Source: Brachybacterium muris (GTDB taxonomy: Bacteria; Actinomycetota; Actinomycetes; Actinomycetales; Dermabacteraceae). Taken from it: DNA of 64,000 nt. A program made the translations under genes and the position numbers. Below, in pieces: positions 44,876-53,829 of this stretch. Numbering within the stretch: the stretch's first letter is position 1; the number at the start of each line of letters is the position of its first letter. A model generated the notes under the pieces. The model was not told where the DNA came from. It made no database searches and worked only from the letters and a program-made list of their open reading frames with translations. The stretch is from NCBI RefSeq assembly GCF_016907455.1, contig NZ_JAFBCB010000001.1:1798001-1862000 (forward strand). Reading direction: 5' to 3'.

Positions 44876-45256
44876 GTGGATGCACAGCACCTGCATGCGT
44901 GCGCACGTGATCGGGCCCAGGAGCTGCCTGCGTCCTCCGGGGGATTCCCCTTCGGGCCGGACCACGAGGTGTTCAAGGTCTGCGGGAAGGTGTTCCTGTT
45001 GATGACGGAGCTGTCCGGGGTGCCGGTCGCGACGCTCAAGGCGGATCCGGCCGATGCCGAACTCCTGCGCGGCGCCCACGAGGACATCACGCCCGGCTAC
45101 CACATGAACAAGCGGCACTGGGTCACGGTGAGACCGGGTGGTCCCGTGGACGAGAGCCTGCTGCGGGACCTGGTCACCGAGTCCTACCTGCTGGTGGTCC
45201 AGAGGCTGCCGCGCGATCAGCAGCCGGTGGATCCGGAGTCCTTTGGTCGCGGCTGA
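44876..45256 (+). CDS. MmcQ/YjbR family protein
   Basis: 126 aa. Contains the CyaY-like fold pattern of YjbR proteins: FPFGPDHEVFKVCGKVFLLM, VATLKADPADAELL, ITPGYHMNKRHWVTV and a terminal helix DLVTESYLLVVQRL. Start: GTG at 44876, close behind tetR, likely cotranscribed. Family members bind DNA or are of unknown function. Confidence 0.83.
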   Translation: MDAQHLHACARDRAQELPASSGGFPFGPDHEVFKVCGKVFLLMTELSGVPVATLKADPADAELLRGAHEDITPGYHMNKRHWVTVRPGGPVDESLLRDLVTESYLLVVQRLPRDQQPVDPESFGRG

Positions 45257-45267
45257 TCGCGGCCACC

Positions 45268-45828
45268 TCATCCGGTGCGGTGCGGGAGCGTACTCACGGG
45301 TGTCCGGGATCCGACTAACGGTGGCACCGCCGATGCGTACGGCGCGGTCGAGCAGGAGCGCAGCCCCAGTATGCGGGGCATAGGCGAGATGCCGGGGGCC
45401 GACAGCACCAGGGCTCCCTCCGAACCTCGGCGTGCCTGCCGAGGTAGCAACTCCCCATTTCGAGAGCGGTCGTTCATCCGGTTGCCCAGGTCCGGGTCGC
45501 GGAACCCGGGCGCATCGGCCGTGGTGAGGTCCTCCCATCCCTCGCGGGTGATCCGGGCCGGCTCGTCCCCCGACCGCGCGCAGCGGTGCAGTGCCCTGAG
45601 CAGTCGCTGGCCGAGGATCGCCACGCCCAGGGCGGGCGCCCAGGCCAACAGCAGGATCCACCACGGTGGCGGGGCCGTGACCACCGCGTACACCAGCCCG
45701 GCCAGCAGCAGGGCGCACACCAGCAATGCCCATGAGAGCGCCACGATGACGAGCACACGTGCCTGCGGGCTCTCCTTCGACGCGCGGGGGTCGGAAGACC
45801 AGGCAGGGTCGAGGCCGAGGCGCCGCAC
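45268..45828 (-). CDS. Hypothetical membrane protein, 3' part of an apparently interrupted gene
   Basis: From GTG 45828, 186 aa: RRLGLDPAWSSDP, then two TM helices (VLVIVALSWALLVCALLLAG and WWILLLAWAPALGVAILGQR) and a polar tail. The coding frame clearly continues upstream with good codon bias (ALQRWAIEGFDPTPEEV) to a TGA at 45982-45984, without any ATG/GTG/TTG other than 45828, which itself lacks a spaced ribosome-binding site. The upstream gene ends at that TGA in the same frame, so this is probably the 3' half of one gene broken by a nonsense codon. Confidence 0.5.
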   Translation of the reverse strand: MRRLGLDPAWSSDPRASKESPQARVLVIVALSWALLVCALLLAGLVYAVVTAPPPWWILLLAWAPALGVAILGQRLLRALHRCARSGDEPARITREGWEDLTTADAPGFRDPDLGNRMNDRSRNGELLPRQARRGSEGALVLSAPGISPMPRILGLRSCSTAPYASAVPPLVGSRTPVSTLPHRTG

Positions 45829-45981
45829 CTCCTCGGGCGTGGGATCGAAACCCTCGATCGCCCACCGCTGCAGGGCCTCGCGGGCCCCAGTGCACCACCG
45901 GACACCGGGGGCGAGGTGCTCACCTGCCCGGCCGGGCAGCGCCTCGGCGACCTGAACCTGGCCTCCCAGGTCCTCCAGCCG

Positions 45982-46500
45982 TCAATACCGCAGTCGTCGA
46001 GTCCCCTTCTGGCGCAGGCTGCGGATATCCAGTCCCTGCCGCCGGGTGGAGACGGTTCCGCCGCGGATCACGTGCCATCGGCTGAGGCGGGGAAGAAGCG
46101 CGGCCACGGGCAGGCCGGTTGCTGCGATCGCGAGGAACGTGAGGATCACCTGGTCCGCGCTGCCGAGCACCCCTGCGGCGACTGCTCCGGGCACCCCGAC
46201 GATCACAGCCCCCAGCGCCGTCCAGGAGAGCAGCACCGCGAGCCTGCGCGGCCGTGCCGCGATCACCACGGAGCCCTCCTCGGGGCCCGGCCAGGCGACA
46301 TGGCTCCAGAAGCCGGCGAACGTCCAGGCCCAGATCGGAGTGCCGAGCAGCGCCGCGAACCCGGAGAAAGCGATCCGCTGTGCTGCCCCGCCCAGCTCCG
46401 CATCCAGCCCGATCGGCACCATGGCAAGGAGCAGCAGGGACAGTGCACCGCGCGCCGGCGGGAAGCTCAGCACCCTCATGGCGACGTTCGGGGAGATCAC
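45982..46500 (-). CDS. Hypothetical membrane protein, 5' part of an apparently interrupted gene
   Basis: 172 aa from GTG 46500 (ATG 46479 possible). Four TM helices (ALSLLLLAMVPIGL, FAALLGTPIWAWTFAGF, LSWTALGAVIVGVPGAVAAG, ILTFLAIAATGLPVAAL), then a basic C-terminal stretch RRQGLDIRSLRQKGTRRLRY before TGA. The next codons in frame (after TGA-C) read LEDLGGQVQVAEALPG, continuing plausibly into the downstream coding region. Family not recognised. Confidence 0.55.
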   Translation of the reverse strand: MISPNVAMRVLSFPPARGALSLLLLAMVPIGLDAELGGAAQRIAFSGFAALLGTPIWAWTFAGFWSHVAWPGPEEGSVVIAARPRRLAVLLSWTALGAVIVGVPGAVAAGVLGSADQVILTFLAIAATGLPVAALLPRLSRWHVIRGGTVSTRRQGLDIRSLRQKGTRRLRY

Positions 46501-46620
46501 CGGGACATCATGCCGCGGGCGCCACGGTTCGCACCCCCGGGGCTAGTCGGGGGCGTTGCGCTACTGATCGACGGTACAGCCTTCAGCGGGGATTCACTGC
46601 TGAACAGCTGTTTCTTGCTG

Positions 46621-48741
46621 TCAGCCCAGCAGGCGGGGCAGTTCGGTCTCGATCCCGCGCACGTGGCGGTCCACGAACGCGTACACCGTCTCGTACCAGA
46701 TCACCGAGTTGTTGGGCGAGAGGATCCAGTGGTTCTCGTCCGGGAAGTACAGGAAGCGGTGGGGGTTGTCCTCGGGGTCCTGGTCAGCGGCGGTCAGCAG
46801 TTCGAACCACAGCCGCAGGCCCTCCCCGATCGGCACCCGGTAGTCCTTGTCGCCGTGGATCACGAGCATGGGGGCGGTGATCGCGTCGATGCCGTCGGCC
46901 GGGTTGTACTTCGCGTTGTGCTCGTCGCTGAGGTGGGCGGCCCAGTGGGAGGCGGTGTCGGTGGTGCCACGGAACTGGTCCAGCGCCCACAGGGAGGCGT
47001 GGGTGACGATGCAGTCGAAGAAGTCGCCGGTACGGCCGGCGATCCAGTTGGCCATGTACCCGCCGTAGGAGCCGCCCAGGGCGGCCTTGCGGGTCTCGTC
47101 GATGTCGTCACGCTCCAGGGTGGCGCGGGTCAGGAGCATGATGTCGTCGTAGGGGCTGCCACCCAGCTGGTCCCAGCCGCGGTCGATCATCTCCTGGCCG
47201 TAGCCGGTGGAGATCGCCGGGTCCGGCAGCAGCACCGCGTAGCCGCGGGCGGTGGCGGTCCAGGGGTTCCAGCGCCAGGTCCAGGAGTTCCAGGATCCGA
47301 AGGGCCCGCCGTGGATCCACAGCAGCAGGGGTGCCGGCTCTGTCGCTCCGGCGCTCTCGGGCAGGCACAGCCAGGCGCGCAGCGGGGTGCCGTCCTCCGC
47401 GGTTGCGGTCACCTCGGTGAGCGACCCGGGCACGGCAGGCGCCTCAATCCCACAGGGGATGGGGCTGATCTCGCCGGTGGCGGGGTCGCAGCGCACCGGT
47501 AGCGGCGGGGCGTCAATGGCGTCTGCGAGCGCGATCAGCCGCCCGGAGCGCTCGTCGAGGGCGAGGGCGCTGTAGTGACGGGCGTCCTCGGTGAGCACGG
47601 TGACGGTGCCGGATCCGAGGTCCAGGCGGTGGATGGCGCCGTGGCCCTCGAGGTCGGCGGTGAAGTAGGCGGTGGTGTTGTCGGGGGCGATGCGCACATC
47701 GGAGGGCCAGTTGGTGAAGCCGGTGTAGGCGGGGGTGAGCTCACCGCTCTCCAGATCGGCCTTCACCAGCTCCATCGCGAGGGGCCGGGTGTCGCTGGCC
47801 ACGGTGCTGCGGCTCAGCAGCAGCACGGAGCCATCGGGGCTGAGGGCCGCCAGGCCGAGGTTGTGATCGTCCTGCGCTGCGAGCGTGCGCACCTTACCGC
47901 TGTCCGCATTGATCGCGACGATGCGTGAGCGGGCCGTGGTGCCGTGCAGGGTGCGGCTGACGTCGGCGTACACGGTGCGGCCGTCGGGGCTGATGATCAC
48001 CTCCCCCAGTCGTTCGGCGGGACCGAAGGAGGTCAGTCGGCGCAGGTCCAGTCGCGGATCAGGGTCCGTGGGATCCAGGGGCTCGGCGATCAGCACCTGG
48101 TCCCGGGCGGGGCCCAGGTCGTGGTCCCAGTACCGCACCGGGTGACCGGTGTGCAGGATGGCGGAGGTCTTGGTCTCACGCCGCTCGGAGGCCAGGGCGC
48201 GATCGTCCTCGTCGTCGGCGGCGCGCGGGTGGATCGCGCTGGTCAGGGCGATGCGGCCGCTGTCGCGCGCGATGGACAGGGAGGCGAAGCCGCCGTGACG
48301 ACGGGCGACCACGACGGCCTCGCCCCCGCCGCGGGGCAGCAGGAACAGGGTGGTCTCGTCCGTGTGCTCGTCATCGCCCGTGTCGCGCTTGGCGGTGAAC
48401 AGCAGGTCGCCGTGGGCGGTGAACCCGGCGAGCGCCTCACCGTCCACGCCGCGGGTGAGGCGACGCGGGGACTGGCCGGCATCGGCGGCGGAGCGGTGCC
48501 CGCGGGAGCGGCGGGAGGAGTGCGGCAGCTCCCACAGTGCGGTCACGTACCCGTTCCTCTTCTTGTTCAGCTCGGTGCGGGCGGCGACCAGACGGTCCCC
48601 GGCGGGCGCCAGGTACAGCCCGGTGATGCGCGGCTCGGCAACGAAGGCGTGCAGGTCGTGAAAGATCGTCGGGCTATCGGTGGCGGACTGGTTGGGCGAG
48701 GCGTCGGTGCTGGCAGCGGCGTCACGGGGGGTGTCGGTCAT
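46621..48741 (-). CDS. S9 family prolyl-oligopeptidase-like serine peptidase
   Basis: 706 aa. N-terminal ~420 residues form a beta-propeller (repeats such as LSPDGSVLLLSRS and IAPDNTTAYFTAD); the C-terminal alpha/beta hydrolase has nucleophile Ser in GGSYGGYM, Asp in HGDKDYRVP and His in DENHWIL. No signal peptide, so cytoplasmic. Resembles acylaminoacyl-peptidase/dipeptidyl-peptidase enzymes that trim short peptides. Start: ATG 48741 (another ATG three codons upstream). Confidence 0.92.
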   Translation of the reverse strand: MTDTPRDAAASTDASPNQSATDSPTIFHDLHAFVAEPRITGLYLAPAGDRLVAARTELNKKRNGYVTALWELPHSSRRSRGHRSAADAGQSPRRLTRGVDGEALAGFTAHGDLLFTAKRDTGDDEHTDETTLFLLPRGGGEAVVVARRHGGFASLSIARDSGRIALTSAIHPRAADDEDDRALASERRETKTSAILHTGHPVRYWDHDLGPARDQVLIAEPLDPTDPDPRLDLRRLTSFGPAERLGEVIISPDGRTVYADVSRTLHGTTARSRIVAINADSGKVRTLAAQDDHNLGLAALSPDGSVLLLSRSTVASDTRPLAMELVKADLESGELTPAYTGFTNWPSDVRIAPDNTTAYFTADLEGHGAIHRLDLGSGTVTVLTEDARHYSALALDERSGRLIALADAIDAPPLPVRCDPATGEISPIPCGIEAPAVPGSLTEVTATAEDGTPLRAWLCLPESAGATEPAPLLLWIHGGPFGSWNSWTWRWNPWTATARGYAVLLPDPAISTGYGQEMIDRGWDQLGGSPYDDIMLLTRATLERDDIDETRKAALGGSYGGYMANWIAGRTGDFFDCIVTHASLWALDQFRGTTDTASHWAAHLSDEHNAKYNPADGIDAITAPMLVIHGDKDYRVPIGEGLRLWFELLTAADQDPEDNPHRFLYFPDENHWILSPNNSVIWYETVYAFVDRHVRGIETELPRLLG

Positions 48742-48795
48742 GGGCCCCATTGCATCACGAGGACGCGTGCCCGTTGCGCACTGCGCCCCGCTCGG

Positions 48796-49764
48796 TCACT
48801 CCGTGACCGAGAGCCCTTCCTTCATGTCCTCGAGGTCCTGCATCTGGTCACCATGCCCGGTGGCGGCACCGCCCACGAAAGCGCTGGGGCCGCCGGGGGT
48901 CTCGACCACGATCGCGGCGTAGCGCCAGGAGTCGGTGGATTCGAAGGTGGTCTCACCTGTGATCGCGACGGTGGCCTCGAACAGGTGCGCCGGGTGGCCG
49001 TCGACGGTCGTGGCCTCCTCGTGGATCTCGCTGACCTGCGGCTGGTCGGTGAACACCTCGGCGGAGTCGTCCCGGGTGATGGAGCACTCGAAGAGGTGGC
49101 GGGCGGCGGCCTCGGCACCAGGGTACCCGCCTGTCTCCTCCGGGTAGGCGACGCGGCCCACGGTCACGGCCGTGTACCAGCCGGCCTCGACCGGTGTCCA
49201 GGCGCTCTCGGAATCCTCCAGGTGGGGCTGCTGCCCGGCGCTGCCGGAGAGGCGTTCCCAGCCGCTGGGAAGTGGGACAGAGAGGCCGCCTCCGCGCATC
49301 TCGCCCTCCGGCTGCTCCTGAACACTGCCCGGGGCGTAGAGCGTGCACTCGGTGGAGGGGGCCACCGTCATGGTGGGCCCCTGCTCCGGTTCGGGCTGGG
49401 TGGTCTCCTCCTCGCTGGGGATGTACTCGCCGCGCGTCCTCTCCTCGTCGTCGGTCTCCTCCTGTGTGGTGGAGGGGTCACCGCCGGTCAGCGGATCCTG
49501 GCCGCCGGGGAACACCGTCTGGGACAGCACCAGGCCCACCACCACCAGGATCACCAGCAGCAGGCCGGCACCCCCGAGGCCGAGGGCGAGCCAGAGGCCG
49601 CGGCGCGATCCACCACCGCCCGGTCCTTGCGGCGCAGGGCCGGTGGGCCCCGTCGGACCAGGACCACCTGCGGGTCCCCCGCTCACCCCGGAACTACCCG
49701 GGCTGCCGCCTCCGGAGAAGTCCGGGAGTGAGAAGTCTGCCGAGTCGTCCTGACGGTCCTGCAT
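48796..49764 (-). CDS. Hypothetical single-pass membrane protein with Gly/Pro-rich N-terminus
   Basis: 322 aa. Cytoplasmic N-terminal ~55 residues of Gly/Pro/Ser repeats, one TM helix (LWLALGLGGAGLLLVILVVVGLVL, about residues 57-80), an acidic Thr/Glu linker, and an extracytoplasmic domain with a possible disulfide pair (CTLYAPG and FECSITR). Ends in EGLSVTE. This layout is common in actinobacterial exported proteins of unknown function. Downstream of the glycosyltransferase on the same strand. Confidence 0.75.
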   Translation of the reverse strand: MQDRQDDSADFSLPDFSGGGSPGSSGVSGGPAGGPGPTGPTGPAPQGPGGGGSRRGLWLALGLGGAGLLLVILVVVGLVLSQTVFPGGQDPLTGGDPSTTQEETDDEERTRGEYIPSEEETTQPEPEQGPTMTVAPSTECTLYAPGSVQEQPEGEMRGGGLSVPLPSGWERLSGSAGQQPHLEDSESAWTPVEAGWYTAVTVGRVAYPEETGGYPGAEAAARHLFECSITRDDSAEVFTDQPQVSEIHEEATTVDGHPAHLFEATVAITGETTFESTDSWRYAAIVVETPGGPSAFVGGAATGHGDQMQDLEDMKEGLSVTE

Positions 49765-49842
49765 GCGGATCCCCCTGCTCGTGTCTCGCGTTCCGCTGGC
49801 GCACGGTCAGACTAGCCGTCGTCCTTCACTGCCTCACGGAGC

Positions 49843-50982
49843 TCAGTGGATCTCGGAGACGAGCTGTTCGAAGCGGCGGGCCATGGCCTCCAGGCTGTAC
49901 CGGGCGGCATTGGAGCGCGCCGCATCGGGGGTGATGTGCAGGGCCCGCCGGATGGCCTCGGCGAGGTCCGCGGGGTCTGCGGAGTCGGCGACCGCTCCCC
50001 CGTCGCCGATCACCTCGGGCATCGCTCCCCGGGGGGTGGCGGCCACGGGCGTGCCGGTGGCCATCGCCTCGACGGGGGCCAAACCGAAGGGCTCGGCCCA
50101 CAGCGGCGAGGCGATGAACACGTCGGCCGCGCTGAGCTGCTCGCGGATCTCGGCGTGGGAAAGGTGGCCCAGGTACGCCGGTGCGGTGGAGTCGTGCTCG
50201 CTCTCCTTCCGCAGGTGCGGAGCAATCTTCTCCTCGAAGTAGCCGGGGTCTGAGCGCAAGCCGCTGATGCGCAGATCGACCTCGGCCAGTCGGGCGGCTT
50301 CGATCGCGATGTGCAGGCCCTTCTGGTGGGTGATGCGGCCCGTCCACAGGGCCACAGGGCGCTCTCGTAGTCCGTCGTGGGGCCGGGAGGCGGGTCCGTC
50401 GGCCCGGGTGCTCGACTCACCGGTCGGGGTCGACGTCTCGGGGGCGGCCGACCAGTAGTCGATGTCGATGCCGTTGGGCAGTACGCCGACCTCGGGGTAG
50501 TGCTCGCGCCAGGCCTTGGCGTTGGATTCGGAGACGGTCACGAAGCGGTGCTGTTCGGGAAGCTCGGAGGTGCGTGCGAAGAATTCCACGAAGGCGGGCA
50601 CCGGCACGGGACTGTGCATGATGGTGAGCAGGCGGCATGAGCTCAGCAGCTGGTGCGGCAGGGGGCTGAGGGAGTTGTTGACAACCAGGTCGTCGTCCGT
50701 GCTGGCGGCCATCTCGCAGGCCCGGCGGATCGCCTCCTCGGAGCGCCGCGCCTGCAGCGCTCCCCGCTGCTGGTCCGGGTTCAGCTCGTACTGGTGTTCG
50801 CTGCTCTCGATCTGCGCGAACTTCGCACCGGCGGGGATCTCACTGCCTTCCTTGGCGTACAGCGTGACCTGGTGGCCGCGCTCCAGCAGGGCCGCGGTGA
50901 TCATCGAGGTGTGCATCTCCATGCCCCCGGCCCAGGGCTCCCGGATGGGGTGGTGGGGGTGGCAGATCAGCGCGATCCTCAT
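49843..50982 (-). CDS. Glycosyltransferase family 4 protein
   Basis: 379 aa from ATG 50982 (AAAGGTG six nt upstream). GT-B fold: N-terminal WAGGMEMHTSMITAALLERGHQV, hinge VLPNGIDIDYW, and C-terminal donor site SPLWAEPFGLAPVEAMATGTPV with the E-x7-E pattern. Transfers a sugar from a nucleotide donor such as UDP-glucose to an unknown acceptor. No other glycan genes nearby, so the product is unclear. Confidence 0.88.
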   Translation of the reverse strand: MRIALICHPHHPIREPWAGGMEMHTSMITAALLERGHQVTLYAKEGSEIPAGAKFAQIESSEHQYELNPDQQRGALQARRSEEAIRRACEMAASTDDDLVVNNSLSPLPHQLLSSCRLLTIMHSPVPVPAFVEFFARTSELPEQHRFVTVSESNAKAWREHYPEVGVLPNGIDIDYWSAAPETSTPTGESSTRADGPASRPHDGLRERPVALWTGRITHQKGLHIAIEAARLAEVDLRISGLRSDPGYFEEKIAPHLRKESEHDSTAPAYLGHLSHAEIREQLSAADVFIASPLWAEPFGLAPVEAMATGTPVAATPRGAMPEVIGDGGAVADSADPADLAEAIRRALHITPDAARSNAARYSLEAMARRFEQLVSEIH

Positions 50983-51113
50983 GGCGAACACCTTTCGTCA
51001 GCGGAGGGGACCGGCGCAGGGAGCGCAGAAACCCCGCTCCGCACACTACCCACCCCCGGTATCAGGTGGGGGCGTCGGGGCTGTGACCAGCACGAACTCG
51101 CGCTCAGGCCCCC

Positions 51114-51450
51114 CTACCGAGAGGAAGGGGGCGGGTAGCGGAGGGACCTTGAAGTGATGAGGTCCACTGCCCTGCCCGGAAGCACCTCCAGCTCGCTCGC
51201 GGCATCGATGAGATCGAGCAGGTCCAGGTCGGGGTCCACATACACGAGCAGGTCGATGTCGCTATGGGCGTGCTCCTGGTGCTGAGGGACGGAGCTGAAG
51301 ATCCGCGGGTTGCTCATGCGGTGGTGCTCCAGCACGCGAAGGATCGCTCTCGTACGCAGCGATGTCGGGCTGCGTAACACCACTGCGCTGGGCGAGCTTC
51401 ACTTGGGTGAGCCCCGCTTGCAAGCGTCGCGATCACAGATCTTCCAGATG
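51114..51450 (-). pseudogene. Decayed XRE-HTH/nucleotidyltransferase gene
   Basis: The 3' part (51114-51383) encodes a MNT-type nucleotidyltransferase core: NPRIFSSV...HSDIDLLVYVDPDLDLLDLI and GRAVDLITSRSL; the usual GS motif is altered to SS. Upstream, in another frame (about 51380-51440), RLQAGLTQVKLAQRSGVTQPDI is a clear XRE helix-turn-helix, running into AAYES. Intact relatives fuse both domains, so this is a frameshifted and internally shortened remnant, beside the insertion-sequence pile-up. Confidence 0.6.
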
Positions 51451-51563
51451 CGGAGCACAGCCCGCGATATGACGGCCGGTTCGGCGGTAGAAGTCGATCC
51501 CGAATCGAGGCGATACGCATCCCTCATCGCAGCAGACGTGGACGGGACTGATGCGCGATCAGG

Positions 51564-52302
51564 TGTCAGTTGGGGTTAGGCCGCCAGGCTGACGGTCGGG
51601 TTCATGATGGTCTCGTATTCGATGGGGGTCAATCGGCCCAGGCGGGCCTGCCGACGGCGGCGGTGGTAGGTCCGCTCGATCCAGGTGATGATCGCGATCC
51701 GCAGCTCTTCCCGAGTCCGCCAGCGCTTGCGGTCCAGGACGTTCTTCTGGAGCAGTGCGAAGAAGGACTCCATCGCGGCGTTGTCCCCGGCAGCACCGAC
51801 TTTCCCCATCGAGCCGATGAGGTGATGACGGTTCAGGGCGTGCACGTAGCTCCGGGCTCGAAACTGGGATCCTCGGTCCGAGTGCACGATGCAACCAGCC
51901 ACGTCGCCACGCCGTGAAGCTGCGTTGTTCAGGGCGTTCACCGCGAGGCGAGCCTTCATCCGGTCACTGATCGAGTAGCCGACGATCCGGCCGGAGAATA
52001 CGTCCTTGATGGCGCAGAGGTAGAGCTTCCCCTCGTCGGTCCGGTGCTCGGTGATGTCGGTCAGCCATAGCTCGTTGACGTCGTCGGCGGTGAAGTCTCG
52101 CCTCACGAGGTCGTCGTGCACGGGCGGGCCCGGGCGCTTGCCGTTCTTGCCGCGCTTCTTCCCGAACACGGACCACCACTGGTTGTCCCGGCAGATCCTC
52201 CACGCGGTCCGCTCGCACATCGACTCGCCAGCGGCCTCCGCTTCACCGGCGAGGAACCGATACCCGAACTCGGGATGGGACTGCCGCACGTTCAGGTGAC
52301 AG
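51564..52302 (-). mobile_element. IS3-family remnant A (5' end lost)
   Basis: Left end near TGTCAGTTGGGG at 51564; contains the 3' part of orfB and stops abruptly at 52302, where the next IS3 element begins. orfA and the first part of orfB are absent. Confidence 0.7.
51576..52302 (-). pseudogene. IS3 transposase OrfB, 5'-truncated
   Basis: Open frame from the junction (CHLNVRQSHPEFGYRF) through a full rve integrase core: ELWLTDITEHRTDEGK, CIVHSDRGSQF and NAAMESFFALLQKN supply the D, D and E. About the first 50-60 residues of OrfB and all of OrfA are missing because another IS3 element abuts at 52303. Confidence 0.85.
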
Positions 52303-52340
52303 TTTGACCTGCCCTACGGTTTGGTTTCCACTCTTGGTCG

Positions 52341-52428
52341 CTAGCTGTAGTTGGTCATGACGTTGTCGACGCTGGCGTGGAGGCGTGAGGCCGGGGGCTG
52401 ATCGCCGCAGGCGGTGTGGGGCCGATGG
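52341..52428 (-). pseudogene. IS481 transposase, C-terminal fragment
   Basis: Encodes HRPHTACGDQPPASRLHASV then DNVMTNYS and stop, the end of an IS481 transposase. Its upstream neighbour HHYNY lies at 53830 beyond the IS110 insertion; joining them restores HHYNYHRPHTACG. The stop codon overlaps the GCTAGC target duplication. Confidence 0.85.
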
Positions 52429-52443
52429 ACTCTTCTATGTCTG

Positions 52444-53514
52444 TCAAGCCGTGGTCGGCGCCGCGTGGAGCGCCTCGAGAGTTCGATAGATCCGCCGGGC
52501 GAGGTAGCGCTTGAGGCAGCGTCGGATCTCTTTTGTCGTGCGCCCCTCAGCTCGCCGTCTGTCAACGTAAGCGCGTGTCTCGGGGTCGTGAACCATTCGG
52601 GTGACCGTGGCCATGTGGAGCACGCGATTGAGCCTTCGATCGCCTCCGCGATTCAGCCTGTGGCGAGTCGTGTTTCCCGACGATGCAGGGATGGGACTCA
52701 CGCCGGCCAACGCCGCGAAGGCAGCTTCGTCACGCAAGCGCCCACGGTGTGACCATGCTGAATAGGCGACTGCGGCGGTCACGGGTCCGACGCCGATCAC
52801 GTCCAGCAATGGGGCAGCTTTGCTCTGACGCAGAAGCTCCTCGAGCTGCGAGCGGTTGTCGGCGAGCTCAATGTCGAGAGCACGAACTCGCTTGGCCAGC
52901 CGGTGAGCCTCGGCTCGTGCAGCCGCGAGCTCGAGGTCTTCAACTCGAGTGCGCCAAGACGCCACCTCGGTGATCTGCCCGTTTGTCAGCGGCTTCCGCG
53001 CATCGAGGCCAAGATCTGCGGTGCGCAACAGGGCGGTGAGAGCGTTGACGCTGGCCGTGCGCTCCGAGCTCATGTTCTCCCGCGCGCTCGTCAGGACGCG
53101 TAACGCGGGACGCAAGCCGGCGTCGGAGCGGGGATGGCGTAGCCGGTCGTCTTCCAGCGGCAGTACCGAGGCGCCGATGCGGTGCGCATCGAGGAGATCC
53201 GACTTACCAACGCGATGATGTGTCCGAGCATCCATCCTGGCTGCCTCGGCGACTTCGTAGCCAGCGTCGGTCACGACTCGTGCGAGCCGTGCGCCATAGG
53301 TAGCGGCGCCTTCGATCACCCATAGAGCGGTCAGGTTCCCGCCAATGAGACGAGAGACCCAGGCTACGGCGCGATTCAGGCCCGCGGACGTCGTCGGGAA
53401 CTGCTTGGCAGCGATTTGCTCGCCGGTGGCTGCAGTCAGGACCGCGAAACTGTGGTTGCGGGCATGGGTATCCACTCCGATGACGAACGGGCGAGTATGC
53501 GCGACGATGGCCAT
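52444..53514 (-). CDS. IS110 family transposase
   Basis: 356 aa from ATG 53514. RuvC-like domain with FVIGVDTHARNHSFAV, VIEGAATYGARLA and KSDLLDAHRIG (DEDD residues), and the Tnp domain LLDVIGVGPVTAAVAY...AGVSPIPASSGNTTRHRLNRGG with the conserved serine. Ends 15 bp from the element boundary. Apparently intact. Confidence 0.92.
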   Translation of the reverse strand: MAIVAHTRPFVIGVDTHARNHSFAVLTAATGEQIAAKQFPTTSAGLNRAVAWVSRLIGGNLTALWVIEGAATYGARLARVVTDAGYEVAEAARMDARTHHRVGKSDLLDAHRIGASVLPLEDDRLRHPRSDAGLRPALRVLTSARENMSSERTASVNALTALLRTADLGLDARKPLTNGQITEVASWRTRVEDLELAAARAEAHRLAKRVRALDIELADNRSQLEELLRQSKAAPLLDVIGVGPVTAAVAYSAWSHRGRLRDEAAFAALAGVSPIPASSGNTTRHRLNRGGDRRLNRVLHMATVTRMVHDPETRAYVDRRRAEGRTTKEIRRCLKRYLARRIYRTLEALHAAPTTA

Positions 53515-53829
53515 GGCGGTTCGTATTTCCTTCCAAGTCAGGACTGATGACGCGGCCGCTACGGGCCGGCGCAAGCCTGGATGGAAGTCACTTCGGGGCA
53601 ATACTGTGATGAGTCACGACCTCGCCGAGAGGACGAGGGCGGACAGTCTTCTGATCAAGCCATCGGAGTGGGCCGGGCGAGCGCCGGCCACCCCACGCCG
53701 GAGCCGGACATGTCCATCGAAACGCACCCGATGGGGGCGAATAGTTGTAAGAGCCACGGCCTCGGCGCGGAAGCAGCACGACGCTCACCCTGCCAGCCAG
53801 TTCCAGACCAGCCGCTCAAAGACTCACAG
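53515..53829 (-). ncRNA. Candidate bridge-RNA region of the second IS110
   Basis: The 315-bp non-coding segment upstream of the transposase, inside the element. It is the expected position of the IS110 bridge RNA; no structure was resolved by eye. Confidence 0.3.

Larger units (their letters stand above)
52429..53829 (-). mobile_element. IS110-family element inside IS481
   Basis: About 1.4 kb between the two halves of the IS481 transposase. Boundaries are placed by rejoining AAC-TAC-CAT-CGG in the IS481 reading frame and may be off by one or two bases. Different from the IS110 at 40971. Confidence 0.8.
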
